Source: Cryobacterium soli
GTDB lineage: Bacteria > Actinomycetota > Actinomycetes > Actinomycetales > Microbacteriaceae
Assembly: GCF_003611035.1 (NCBI RefSeq)
Contig: NZ_CP030033.1
Coordinates: 2,542,001-2,606,000 of the forward strand
Direction of reading: 5' to 3'
DNA: 64,000 nucleotides
In this document: piece by piece, positions 46,178 to 54,603 of the stretch
How positions within the stretch are numbered: position 1 is the stretch's first letter
Layout: each line of letters opens with the position of its first letter
Program-made: the position numbers and the translations under genes
Notes under the pieces: model-generated
Database searches by the model: none
Told to the model about the DNA's origin: nothing
The model's input: only the letters and a program-made list of their open reading frames with translations

Positions 46178-48907
46178 CTAGAGCAAGCCCAGCGCTTCCG
46201 CCCGGCGCACGGCAGCGGGGCGGCTGTTCACCTCGAGCTTGCCGAAGATGTGCCGGGTGTGGGTGCGCAGGGTGTTCAGCGAGATGTAGAGCTCCCGGGC
46301 GATATCGGGGCCGCTCAGTTCGCTGGCCAGCAGCCGCAGCACGTGCCGCTCGCGTTCGCTCAGCGGCTCGGCGAGTCCGCCCACCGATGTCGCACCCGCA
46401 CGTACCGGCAGCGCGCCCGCGCCCGGCGGGAGGGCGCCGCTCAACCGTCGGACGGCGTCGGGAGCGATGCCCGCGGCCGCGGCATCCCGCACCAGCACCG
46501 CCAGCGGTTCTCCCTCGTCGAGGAACAGCCGGCAGTACCCCTCCGGCTCCGCCCGGCGCAAGGCCTGCTCCAGGGACTCCAGCGCCCGCGCGGTGTCGCC
46601 GTTCGACGCGTGCGCGAGCGCCTGCAGCAGCTGGATCTCGGTCACGCTGCCCCACCGCCGCCCGGTCTCGGCGGCCGCGAGCAGGCGGCCCAGCAGGTTC
46701 AGCGCCTCGCGGAGCCGGCCGGCGCCGGGGTCGGCCCGGTGCCCGGCGAACAGCAGGCGGGCCAGGGTCAGGTGCTCGAATTCGCGCAGGTAGCTCGGGG
46801 CATCCGTGCTCGACAGGCCGCGCCCGGTCGCCCACGCGGTGGCCTCGCCCAGGCGTCCCTGGCGGATCCACACCCGGGCCGTCTGCGCGTCGATCGGGCG
46901 CAGTTCAGGCAGGAACCCGCGCCGGTAGTGCTGCTCCGCCGCGCCGAGCAGCTCGAGCGCGGCCTCGGGGTCTCCCTCCGCCTGTCGGATGCGTGCCATC
47001 GACACGAACCAGCGGTACCGGTTCTCGTGCGAATGCGCGCTCTCGCCGAGCGCCTCGCTCGCGGCCAGGCGGGCCAGGGCGGCGGGCAGGTCGTTCTGCT
47101 CGCACAGGACCTCGCTGAGGCCCACCTCCAGGTCGCCGGTGGCCTGCGGGGGAGCCCCCTCGGCGATGCTCAGCCGGAGCGCCTCCCCGAGTGCTTCCTC
47201 ATAGGACCGCTGGGCATCCCGCAGCCGGCCCTGGCCCAGCAGCATGTCGGCGGTGGGGATGGTCGTGCCGAGCGCATCCGCCAGGTTGCCGGCCCGCCGC
47301 AGGCTGCTTCGGACCTCACCGAACGCCCGCACCCCGGCGTCGAGGTCGCCGGTGGCCCACGCGGCGAGCCCGAGGAACCCGGCCGCCGCACCCCGGCCCA
47401 GATGGTCGCCGGGTTCGGTGACGTCGAGGGCCCGTTGCGCGTGGGTTCTCATACCGGCCAGGTCTCCGTGGGCCTGCGCCACCGCGGCCCGGTACACGGC
47501 GATCGTCACGGGCAGGGTGCGCAGTTCCTCGCTGGGTGCCGAGTCGTGCGTGGGCCGCCCCGTCTCATCGCGGGCGGCCAAGGCGCCTTCTGCGGCGGCC
47601 AGCCGGGGCTCGACGGCGTCCACATCGCCGGCGACGAGCGACGACCACGCGTGATAGACACCCAGAACGGGCCGGCGACGGATGACGGGCGCCGGCAACA
47701 GCGCCAGCCAGCGCAGCAGGGTGGTGTCGTGCCGGCTCAGCCGCACGGCCGGAACGGCGAGCTCGATCAGCCGGGCCGCCCGCTCGACATCGTCGGCCGC
47801 CAGCGCGTGCGTCACGGCGTCCTCGATGAGATCGTTGCGTTCGTACCACTCGCTCGCTCGGGTGTGTAGAACGTGCAGGCCGGGATCGTGCCCGGTCAGC
47901 CGGGCCCGGAGCACGTCGGCGAACAGGTGGTGGTACCGGTACCACTGCCGCCGGTCGTCCAGCGGAACCACGAACAGGTTGTCCCGCTCCAGGGCGGCCA
48001 GCATCTCGCTGCCGCCGGTGAGTCCGGTGACGGCGTCGCAGAGCGCACCGTTCAGCCCGTCCAGGACGGATGTCCGCAGCAGGAAGTCACGCACCGTCGC
48101 GGGTTGGCGCTGCAGCACCTCCTCCACGAGATAGTCGAGGACGAACCGGTTGCTGCCGGCGAAGCCGGCGATGAAGCCCGATACGTCGTCGCGTTCCCGC
48201 AGTGACAGGGCGGCCAGCTGGAGCCCGGCGATCCACCCCTCCGTGCGGGCCTCGAGCACCGCGACATCAGCCGCGGACAGGTTCAGCCCCATCATCTCGG
48301 TGAGAAAGCTTGCAGCCTCGGCCGGGGTGAAGCGCAGGTCAGACGCCCGCATCTCGGTGAGCTCACCGCCGGCGCGCAGGCGGGCCACCGGGAGGAGCGG
48401 GTCCGACCGGCTGGCCAGGGCGAGATGCATCGTCGGCGGCTGGTGGTCGAGCAGGAACGAGACGGCGTCACGGACCGGCTGGGCCTCGACAGCCTGGAAA
48501 TCGTCGAGCACCAGGATGATCGGGGTGGCGCTCGCGGCAAGGGCATTGATCACAGCCGTCAGGGTCTGGTCGACCGGCCCCGGTTGGACCGCCGCGGCGC
48601 CCAGGTCCAGCGTGGGGTCGGCTGTCTGCAGGGCGCTGACCAGGTAGCCGAGGAACCGGGCCGGGTCATTGTCGGCCTCGTCGAGCGAGATCCAGGCGAC
48701 CCTCAGCAGAGGATCCCGCCGCAGGGCGTCGGCCATCCACTCGCTGAGTGCCGAGGTCTTGCCGAACCCGGCCGGGGCCGATATGAGCGTCAGTTTGCGG
48801 CCCAGGCGGCGCCCGTCGTGCAGCTTCTCGATGAGCCTCGGCCGCAACACGGCGTGCGGTCGCACGGCCGGAACGAACAGCTTGGTGGTCAACACCGGCA
48901 GCGCCAT
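46178..48907 (-). CDS. Large ATP-binding LuxR-family regulator (LAL/MalT type)
   Basis: A 909-aa ATP-dependent activator. Walker A is APAGFGKTS (44-52); a Walker B-like ILVLDDFQ lies about residues 130-137. A STAND-type nucleotide-binding region continues to about 330, then a long helical-repeat segment (about 340-830). The LuxR helix-turn-helix ends the protein (LSERERHVLRLLASEL, ISLNTLRTHTRHIFGKL). ATP and an inducer drive assembly in MalT; the inducer here is unknown. The downstream membrane-protein operon is its likely target. Confidence 0.92.
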   Translation of the reverse strand: MALPVLTTKLFVPAVRPHAVLRPRLIEKLHDGRRLGRKLTLISAPAGFGKTSALSEWMADALRRDPLLRVAWISLDEADNDPARFLGYLVSALQTADPTLDLGAAAVQPGPVDQTLTAVINALAASATPIILVLDDFQAVEAQPVRDAVSFLLDHQPPTMHLALASRSDPLLPVARLRAGGELTEMRASDLRFTPAEAASFLTEMMGLNLSAADVAVLEARTEGWIAGLQLAALSLRERDDVSGFIAGFAGSNRFVLDYLVEEVLQRQPATVRDFLLRTSVLDGLNGALCDAVTGLTGGSEMLAALERDNLFVVPLDDRRQWYRYHHLFADVLRARLTGHDPGLHVLHTRASEWYERNDLIEDAVTHALAADDVERAARLIELAVPAVRLSRHDTTLLRWLALLPAPVIRRRPVLGVYHAWSSLVAGDVDAVEPRLAAAEGALAARDETGRPTHDSAPSEELRTLPVTIAVYRAAVAQAHGDLAGMRTHAQRALDVTEPGDHLGRGAAAGFLGLAAWATGDLDAGVRAFGEVRSSLRRAGNLADALGTTIPTADMLLGQGRLRDAQRSYEEALGEALRLSIAEGAPPQATGDLEVGLSEVLCEQNDLPAALARLAASEALGESAHSHENRYRWFVSMARIRQAEGDPEAALELLGAAEQHYRRGFLPELRPIDAQTARVWIRQGRLGEATAWATGRGLSSTDAPSYLREFEHLTLARLLFAGHRADPGAGRLREALNLLGRLLAAAETGRRWGSVTEIQLLQALAHASNGDTARALESLEQALRRAEPEGYCRLFLDEGEPLAVLVRDAAAAGIAPDAVRRLSGALPPGAGALPVRAGATSVGGLAEPLSERERHVLRLLASELSGPDIARELYISLNTLRTHTRHIFGKLEVNSRPAAVRRAEALGLL

Positions 48908-49059
48908 GGCCGGTCAGCTCAGCGTCACCGGGGCGGACCGGGCGAGCAGGCGGATGCACTCGCTCCGATCGTTGATCAGGACACGTCAATCAGGAGAGTT
49001 GTGCGCGCGGTGTGCATGAGGGAAGACTAGCGCCGCGCGGTGGGCCGGGCCAGGGTGCA

Positions 49060-49575
49060 TCAAGCCTGATCCGAGTTGCCGTCTGCCGTGCTCCCCGCGT
49101 TCGCCGCTTCCGCGGCCTTGGCCTCGGCCAAATCCTTGAGCTTGGCCAGCCCCTGCGGCCACAGCTCGCCGAAGAGCTCGGCGTAGGTATCCGCCGTGTC
49201 CACGGCGACGGTGACCGTCGTGACTCCATCGACCTCGTCGAGCGAGTAGGACTCCCGAGCTCCGATCAGCTGCCGTGCCTCGCGGCTGGTGGTGTCGTCG
49301 ACGTCGTTGACGATCTGGCCCTGGTATTCGATCAGAACGAATTCATAGGGGCGGTTCTCGGTGATCACGCCGAACATCCCGGTCAGGCCGCCGTAGGCGC
49401 CATCCGGATTGCTGCCCAGGAACCGGATCTCGCTGCCGGGCAACCAGTCACCCTCGAAATACGAATCCGGATTGAACACGCTCGTCCACTGACGGTACGT
49501 CGTGTCGTCGAACATGGTCTGCCAGACGACGACGGCCGACGCGTGCACCTGGATCGAGAATTGCTGGCTCTCCAT
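49060..49575 (-). CDS. SRPBCC-family protein (AHSA1-like), copy 1
   Basis: A 171-aa START/Bet v1-fold protein. Conserved blocks are VWQTMFDDTTYRQWTSVF, DSYFEGDWLPGSEIRFLG and IEYQGQIVNDVDDTTS, then ESYSLDEVDGVTTVTV. It is closely similar along its full length to the protein at 50687-51178, so the two are duplicates. The C-terminal tail is Ala/Glu-rich and differs. The ligand is unknown. ATG 49575 fits the paralogue's start. Confidence 0.87.
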   Translation of the reverse strand: MESQQFSIQVHASAVVVWQTMFDDTTYRQWTSVFNPDSYFEGDWLPGSEIRFLGSNPDGAYGGLTGMFGVITENRPYEFVLIEYQGQIVNDVDDTTSREARQLIGARESYSLDEVDGVTTVTVAVDTADTYAELFGELWPQGLAKLKDLAEAKAAEAANAGSTADGNSDQA

Positions 49576-49650
49576 GGCGCGAGTGTAGCTCCGGAACAAG
49601 GGTGTCCCCAGGCCCCGCGAGTGAACGGGAGACGGCAGCCCCGTGGCCGG

Positions 49651-50244
49651 TCAGCTCGACGTCGCCGGTGTGGAGCGCGCGCGCAGGTGGATCCGTTCGC
49701 CCTGCTTGCCGAACATGGAGAGGATCTCCACCGAGTCGGTTCCGGTGGAGCCGAACCAGTGCGGATTACGGGTGTCGAACTCCGCCGCCTCCCCGGTTCC
49801 CAGGACCACATCGTGTTCACCGAGGATCAATCGGAGCCGACCGGAGAGCACGTAGATCCACTCGTACCCCGTGTGGGTTCGCGGCGATGGAACGCGGTCG
49901 GTCGCGGGAATGACGATCTTGAACGCCTGCGGTTCGCCCTGGTGTTGAGAGAGCGGGGTGAGGGTGCGCCCGTCGGCGCGGGTGGGCTTCTGAGGCACGC
50001 GCGGGTCCTGCACCCTCGGCGGGCTCACGATCTCCTCGAACGGCACCGCCAGCGCGGCCACGATCGGCAGAAGGAGTTCGAGGTTGGGCTTCCGCTGGCC
50101 GGACTCTAAACGGGACAGGGTGCTTTTGGAGATACCGGTGGCCGCGGCAAGTTCCGCCAGCGTCACGTTCTTCTTCTCCCGGGCCCGGCGCAGACGGGCC
50201 GCGATTTGTCCCAGTTCCTCGGCTATCCGCGGCGTGGCGCTCAT
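49651..50244 (-). CDS. XRE-family regulator with cupin domain
   Basis: A 197-aa regulator with an N-terminal XRE helix-turn-helix (about 12-66: ARLRRAREKKNVTLAELAAATGISKSTLSRLESGQRKPN) and a C-terminal cupin sensor (about 120-190: GYEWIYVLSGRLRLILGEHDVVLGTGEAAEF). Such proteins often act on a divergent gene; here that is the 82-aa membrane protein at 50386, 141 bases away. It lies between the two SRPBCC paralogues. Confidence 0.92.
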   Translation of the reverse strand: MSATPRIAEELGQIAARLRRAREKKNVTLAELAAATGISKSTLSRLESGQRKPNLELLLPIVAALAVPFEEIVSPPRVQDPRVPQKPTRADGRTLTPLSQHQGEPQAFKIVIPATDRVPSPRTHTGYEWIYVLSGRLRLILGEHDVVLGTGEAAEFDTRNPHWFGSTGTDSVEILSMFGKQGERIHLRARSTPATSS

Positions 50245-50385
50245 GCGACCACCTAATCACAGTGTCCCGGTTTCGGCAACGGATGTTCCACCTTGAGGCT
50301 CCGCCGGCGCACGCTGGAGCCAAGCGGTCGATCCATCCGCTGCCGCACGTGGGGCGCCCCGACCCCTCTTTGGAAAGGACCGCTC

Positions 50386-50634
50386 ATGACACTCCCTCAG
50401 CCACCACGTCCCACCGTTGGGCCGCCATCGGTGCACGTCAGGGCCGTGATCACCTGGATCGCGATCTTCCCCCTGGTGACCCTCGGGCTCTACGCCATCG
50501 CGCCCATCTCCGGCGATTGGAATCCAGTGCTTCGCGCCTTCGCGCTATCCATCGTCGTGGTACCCGTGGCGGTGTACCTCGTGGTGCCACGGCTCCTTCG
50601 CGGGTATGCGGCCATCCGCTCGATGCGCCGGTAG
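50386..50634 (+). CDS. Small two-helix membrane protein
   Basis: An 82-aa membrane protein with two helices (VITWIAIFPLVTLGLYAIAP and ALSIVVVPVAVYLVVPRLL). The sequence resembles the short membrane proteins often found divergent to XRE-cupin regulators and the C-terminal membrane part of some antibiotic-biosynthesis-monooxygenase-like proteins. GGAAAGGAC precedes ATG 50386. The function is unknown; it is the natural target of the neighbouring regulator. Confidence 0.8.
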   Translation: MTLPQPPRPTVGPPSVHVRAVITWIAIFPLVTLGLYAIAPISGDWNPVLRAFALSIVVVPVAVYLVVPRLLRGYAAIRSMRR

Positions 50635-50686
50635 CCAGCATCGGGCGTGCTGCCGGAATGCTCGAGACGTCGGGCAGCGCTCCGGC

Positions 50687-51178
50687 TCAGCCCTCCTGGT
50701 CGACCGGATGCTGCCCGCGGGTGTGCGCCTCAGCCTCGGAGAGGTCCCGGAGCGCGAGGAGAGCACGGGGCCACATCTCGGCGAACATCTCGGCGTATTG
50801 GTCGTCCACGTCGATGTCCACCGAGACTGTGGTGACCCCGTCGGCCTCGGTGAAGGTGTAATTCTCGTGTGTGCCGGCGATGGCCCGCGCGTCGTCGCTC
50901 GTGGTGTCCTCGATCCCGTTCACGATCTGCCCGCGGTATTCGATCGAGACGAACTCGTGGGGGCGGTGTTCGGCGATCACCCCCACCATGCCGCTCGCCG
51001 TGCCGTCTTCGTTGTCACCCAGGAAGAGGATCTCGCTGCCCTGCAGCCAGGAGCCCTCGAAGTAGGAGCCGGGATAGAACGCGCCCGCCCAGAGGCGGTA
51101 CGTCGCATCGTCCAGCATCGTTTCCCACACCACCTCGGCCGGTGCGTGCACCGTGATTTCATAATGTTGGGTCTGCAT
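50687..51178 (-). CDS. SRPBCC-family protein (AHSA1-like), copy 2
   Basis: A 163-aa START/Bet v1-fold protein, paralogue of the one at 49060-49575. Blocks VWETMLDDATYRLWAGAF, GSYFEGSWLQGSEILFLG, IEYRGQIVNGIEDTTS and ENYTFTEADGVTTVSVDIDVD align one-to-one with copy 1. The start at ATG 51178 (MQTQHYEITVHAPAEVVW) matches MESQQFSIQVHASAVVVW of copy 1. Its upstream region holds the DnaA-box cluster. Confidence 0.87.
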   Translation of the reverse strand: MQTQHYEITVHAPAEVVWETMLDDATYRLWAGAFYPGSYFEGSWLQGSEILFLGDNEDGTASGMVGVIAEHRPHEFVSIEYRGQIVNGIEDTTSDDARAIAGTHENYTFTEADGVTTVSVDIDVDDQYAEMFAEMWPRALLALRDLSEAEAHTRGQHPVDQEG

Positions 51179-51572
51179 GCGGGGGAGTGTAGCCCGCATC
51201 CGTTCGGGGCTCTACGTCATTCCGGACCCAAGCTGGCGAAGTTTCGAATGTGCATTCGTGTTCACACCTGTGGATAAGTCTGTGCACAGGGTGTGGAAAC
51301 CCGCGCCCTGACTACTCACGGGCTGTGGAATGTCGTGTGGATAACCTGGGGATAGCCCTGTGCACTCGGCTGCGACACGACCGGCGCGGCGCTGTCACGG
51401 GTGGCCCCGATCGTGCTAGCAGTGTCGAAGATGGCTACGTCGGCACTCCAGGGCGGATGCGTCGCCACGACGAGCGGTCCGCTCGCGCCGTTCACACGGT
51501 CTACTCTGAGCATCAGCGGCACAGCGGCCGTGGGCGGGCGCGCACCGGAGCGCAGCTCGCAGAAGGCGGCCA
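51179..51572. other. 394-bp gap with a cluster of DnaA boxes
   Basis: Between the SRPBCC gene (minus) and a hypothetical gene (plus). TGTGGATAA, a perfect DnaA box, is at 51269-51277 and 51336-51344. Near-matches TGTGGAAAC (51292-51300), TGTGGAATG (51324-51332) and TGGGGATAG (51347-51355) lie in the same direction. No gene is supported here. Confidence 0.75.
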
Positions 51573-52493
51573 GTGAGTGCGACGGATATGACCCGATCGG
51601 CGGAGTTCGACGCGTTCGGCCCCTGGGTGGACCAGGTACAGAACGCCTCCGAGGTGCCCGGCCTCTACCGGGACTACCCGGTGGACTTCACTGCGAGCCG
51701 CCTGGTGCTCAAGGTGCCTCGCAACATCAGCCGCCGGGACGCGCTGCCCACGATGGACCTCTACGACCACCTCATCATCGTGGCCCCGGCGGCACTCACT
51801 GTGCTCAGCCGCACGGGCAGCAGCTTCACCGATTGCTCCCTGGGCTACGCCGACATCGTGGCGATCACCGACACCGTCGACCTCGTCGACGGCCGTCTCA
51901 GCATCCTCACCCGCGCGGGCGACACCCTCGCCGTGCCCTACAACGGGTCGTCCCAGGAGGTGATCACCCGCCTCATCGATGTGCTGGGCGAGCTGACCCG
52001 CGCGGCCCCGAGATCCGCCGCGGCCATGATCCTGCCGGCAACGGATGCGCCGCCGGCGCTCGACCTGCTCGACCTCGGCAAGCACGACGTGGGCCTGGTC
52101 ACCTCGTATTTCGATCTGTTGCGCCACCACTTCGGCGCGAGCCTGCTCGCCGCCCACGGGCGCGCAGGGCTCATCCCGCGCGGCGGCCTGCTCACCCGGG
52201 CCGTGCATACCCTCTACCCGATGACGCTGCACGGTGCCGTGCTGTGCCGCACCGAGACCGAGTTGCACATCCTGGGGCGGAAGGCCTGGCTGGTGCGCGG
52301 AAACGCCCCCGACCTGTCCCGGTCGCACAGCACCATTCCGCTCGGTGCGATCGACCGGGTCACCGTGGCGCCGCATCCGAAATACCTGGCTGCCGTGGTG
52401 GTCACCGTGCGGTTGGGCGAGGCGACCTTCGACATCGTGCTGCCCGCGGGGTCGGCAGCGGAACGGGCCCTCGGGGCGCACCCGGCGGCCTGA
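51573..52493 (+). CDS. Hypothetical protein
   Basis: A 306-aa soluble protein I do not recognise. It starts MSATDMTRSAEFDAFGPWV (GTG 51573, or ATG 51588). The middle has LYDHLIIVAPAALTVLSR and YADIVAITDTVDLVDGRLSIL, a mainly beta pattern that suggests a PH-like or regulatory fold; the end repeats this style (LGAIDRVTVAPHPKYLAAVVVTVRLG). No membrane segment or catalytic motif is seen. The DnaA-box cluster lies 220-300 bases upstream. Confidence 0.7.
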   Translation: MSATDMTRSAEFDAFGPWVDQVQNASEVPGLYRDYPVDFTASRLVLKVPRNISRRDALPTMDLYDHLIIVAPAALTVLSRTGSSFTDCSLGYADIVAITDTVDLVDGRLSILTRAGDTLAVPYNGSSQEVITRLIDVLGELTRAAPRSAAAMILPATDAPPALDLLDLGKHDVGLVTSYFDLLRHHFGASLLAAHGRAGLIPRGGLLTRAVHTLYPMTLHGAVLCRTETELHILGRKAWLVRGNAPDLSRSHSTIPLGAIDRVTVAPHPKYLAAVVVTVRLGEATFDIVLPAGSAAERALGAHPAA

Positions 52494-52539
52494 CCGCGGG
52501 TCATTCCCAAGACGCCCTGCCGCGGCTATCGTCGGTGCC

Positions 52540-52923
52540 ATGAAGCGCATCAGCTATGCGGGCGGTTCCATCCTCACCGGCGACGATGTGGCGCAGGCGC
52601 TGCTGGACTACGTCACGGAGCACTCCCGGGGCGACGCCAGTGTGGCCGTCAATATCCGGGTGCAGGAGTCGGACGGCACCACCCGCACCCACACGCTCGT
52701 GCTGGGGCCGGCCACCGAGCTCGATGTGGCGGATGTGGCGGAGGAGACCCTCGCGGGTGAGCTCGAGCTGTTTCCGTTGCCGGTCTTCCCGGCCGGCCGG
52801 GTGTTGGCGGTGGAGGAGCCGTCCGCCGAGAGGGAGGCCGAGGCCGAGATGCACGCCGAGGAGTTCAATCGGGCCGTGGAGGAGATAGACCAGGGCGCGA
52901 GCCACGAGAGCTATGAGCAGTGA
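52540..52923 (+). CDS. Hypothetical small acidic protein
   Basis: A 127-aa protein beginning MKRISYAGGSILTGDDVAQALLDY, then VAVNIRVQESDGTTRTHTLVLGP. The last 30 residues are Glu-rich (EEPSAEREAEAEMHAEEFN). I do not recognise a family. ATG 52540 is preferred over a longer frame overlapping the upstream gene. It may be cotranscribed with the 306-aa gene, 46 bases upstream. Confidence 0.7.
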   Translation: MKRISYAGGSILTGDDVAQALLDYVTEHSRGDASVAVNIRVQESDGTTRTHTLVLGPATELDVADVAEETLAGELELFPLPVFPAGRVLAVEEPSAEREAEAEMHAEEFNRAVEEIDQGASHESYEQ

Positions 52924-53063
52924 ATGCAACGGGTAGGCGCCGCGGCGAGACACTGCCCGGTGTCGTAGTCAGCGACGCCACCCCGGCCTACACTCCCCAC
53001 TGAGACAGCGGGTCGCGCCGGCAGCAGATCGTGCGGGCCCTTCACCTGCGAGCGAGGATTTCG

Positions 53064-53384
53064 ATGGGTAAGTTCATCTACGGGTCGCCGGCGATCTCGG
53101 TGGACATCGACGACCGTACGTTGGCGCACCTCAAGGTCGTGATCGTGGCCAAGCTGCGCCGCGGGGAGAGCTTCGCGTTCTCCTGGGAGCGGTCGAAGGA
53201 TTCCGGCAGCGGGCACAGCTCGATCTGGCTGAACCCGGCGGTGCCGCTCGACTTCGAGTTCTCCGGCAAGCGCGAACCCACCCTCAACCGTGCCTGGATC
53301 GACGAGCTCGTGCAGGTGGCGAACACGCCCGCTGGGCTACGCATCCTGCCCGAGCCGCCCGAGCGGCCGCCGCGACCCGCCTGA
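53064..53384 (+). CDS. DUF7882-like small protein
   Basis: A 106-aa protein: MGKFIYGSPAISVDIDDRT, LAHLKVVIVAKLRRGESFAFSW, then SIWLNPAVPLDFEFSGKREPTLN. This MGK-start pattern with LRRGESF and W-E-R is typical of a small family (DUF7882) found mainly in Microbacteriaceae, function unknown. ATG 53064 fits the family; AGGA lies just upstream. It is a single gene, convergent with the metallo-beta-lactamase-fold gene. Confidence 0.8.
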   Translation: MGKFIYGSPAISVDIDDRTLAHLKVVIVAKLRRGESFAFSWERSKDSGSGHSSIWLNPAVPLDFEFSGKREPTLNRAWIDELVQVANTPAGLRILPEPPERPPRPA

Positions 53385-53422
53385 CCGGATCCGCGGCGGG
53401 CCGTCGGCCGGACCGCCCGCGC

Positions 53423-54238
53423 TCAGGTCAGATGGTCGAAGTCGCCGCGCACCCAGCCCCAGTGCCGGTCGGCCGACCGGCGCACGACCGCCCGGGCATC
53501 CGCCGCGATCACGGTGTCGAAGTTGCCGTACAGGCGGTCGAAGTCGAATCGCTCCAGAGTGCGCGCGATACGCTCCACGACCGGGCCCGACAGGGGCAGC
53601 CGGTTGGGGTAGCTGCGCATGAAGCTCACCGAGCTGCGGTCGGGGTTGGCGAACACGGTGTCGCCGCTGAGCAGCACGCCCCGCCCGCCCGCCCCGTCCG
53701 CCCAGTGGATGACGGCGCTGCCGGGGAAGTGCCCGCCCACCTGCACGAGCGTCACGCCCGGCAGCAGGTGCACCTCCCCGGACCAGGGCTGGATCACCGG
53801 GTCGGGCCTGGCCACCCACGCCAGGTCGGCTTCGGCCACGAGCACCGGCGGATGGCCGAGCGCCCGGCTCCACTCCACCTGAACACCGAACATGTGCGGG
53901 TGGCTCGCCACGACCGCCCGTACCGGCCCGTGCTCGAGCACCTGGGTGGCGATGTCGTTGTCGACGAACCCGATCGGGTCCCAGAGCACCGTGCCGGAGG
54001 GCGTGCAGAGCAGCTTGGCCTGCTGGCCGATGCCCACGGTGGGGGTGCTCTCGATGCCGAACAGATCGGGTTCGAGGTCGAGCAGTCTGGCCTGGGTGCC
54101 GGCCTCGTGCAGGTCGTAGAGGGTGGTCCACTGCTGTCCGCCCGCCGGCACCCACTGCCGTTCGTCGGCGCAGATGGCGCACACTCCGGCATTCTCGGCG
54201 TGCTCGACGCCGCACGTGGCGCAGATCCAGAAGCTCAC
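53423..54238 (-). CDS. Metallo-beta-lactamase-fold protein with zinc ribbon
   Basis: A 271-aa protein. A rubredoxin-like zinc ribbon opens it (WICATCGVEHAENAGVCAIC, two CxxC). The hydrolase-fold body has VRAVVASHPHMFG in place of the usual HxHxDH, GHFPGSAVIHW, and GRGVLLSGDTVF with the typical Asp. Loss of the DH part suggests altered metal binding. GTG 54238 is chosen for GGGAGGGA upstream; the longer frame runs through repeats. The function is unknown. Confidence 0.82.
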   Translation of the reverse strand: MSFWICATCGVEHAENAGVCAICADERQWVPAGGQQWTTLYDLHEAGTQARLLDLEPDLFGIESTPTVGIGQQAKLLCTPSGTVLWDPIGFVDNDIATQVLEHGPVRAVVASHPHMFGVQVEWSRALGHPPVLVAEADLAWVARPDPVIQPWSGEVHLLPGVTLVQVGGHFPGSAVIHWADGAGGRGVLLSGDTVFANPDRSSVSFMRSYPNRLPLSGPVVERIARTLERFDFDRLYGNFDTVIAADARAVVRRSADRHWGWVRGDFDHLT

Positions 54239-54314
54239 GGTGGTCCCTCCCGATTGGCCCGGCGCCGCAGGATTCGGCGTGTCATGGCACCTGCCGTCAG
54301 TATGCCCCGCACCC

Positions 54315-54507
54315 GGCAACTCCGTTGCCTCCTGCCGGCAACTCCGTTGCCTGCTGCGGTGCCAGGTTCGCGGCATCCAGCGTGCCTGTCGTGCCGTGCC
54401 TGCTCGCCGAGTTGCCGCAAGAAGCCCTCTGGAGGAGCGCGAAAGGGGCATTTGTCCGAAGTGGATGCGAGCTGCTGCGCTGAGTTGCGCCAAAGTGCCC
54501 CTTCGCG
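54315..54507. repeat. Palindromic repeats in the gap 54239-54603
   Basis: Two copies of the palindrome GGCAACTCCGTTGCC (54315-54329 and 54337-54351) lie 22 bases apart. An inverted pair with about 17-base arms follows (54437-54454 starting GCGCGAAAGGGGC; 54491-54507 ending CCCCTTCGCG). No gene is supported in this 365-base gap. Confidence 0.8.
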
Positions 54508-54603
54508 AGCGGTGAAGGGGCGGTTCGGCGCGAGTCGATGGCCGGCCGGTGCACCAGCCGGGCGGCAGCCTGCGGCCGGATGCGCCTGCGCGGGCCGGCC
54601 TGC

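Noticed and set aside
51269..51355. Chromosomal origin (oriC)
   Set aside because: DnaA boxes are present but there is no dnaA/dnaN/rpmH and no AT-rich unwinding region; titration or regulatory site is more likely.
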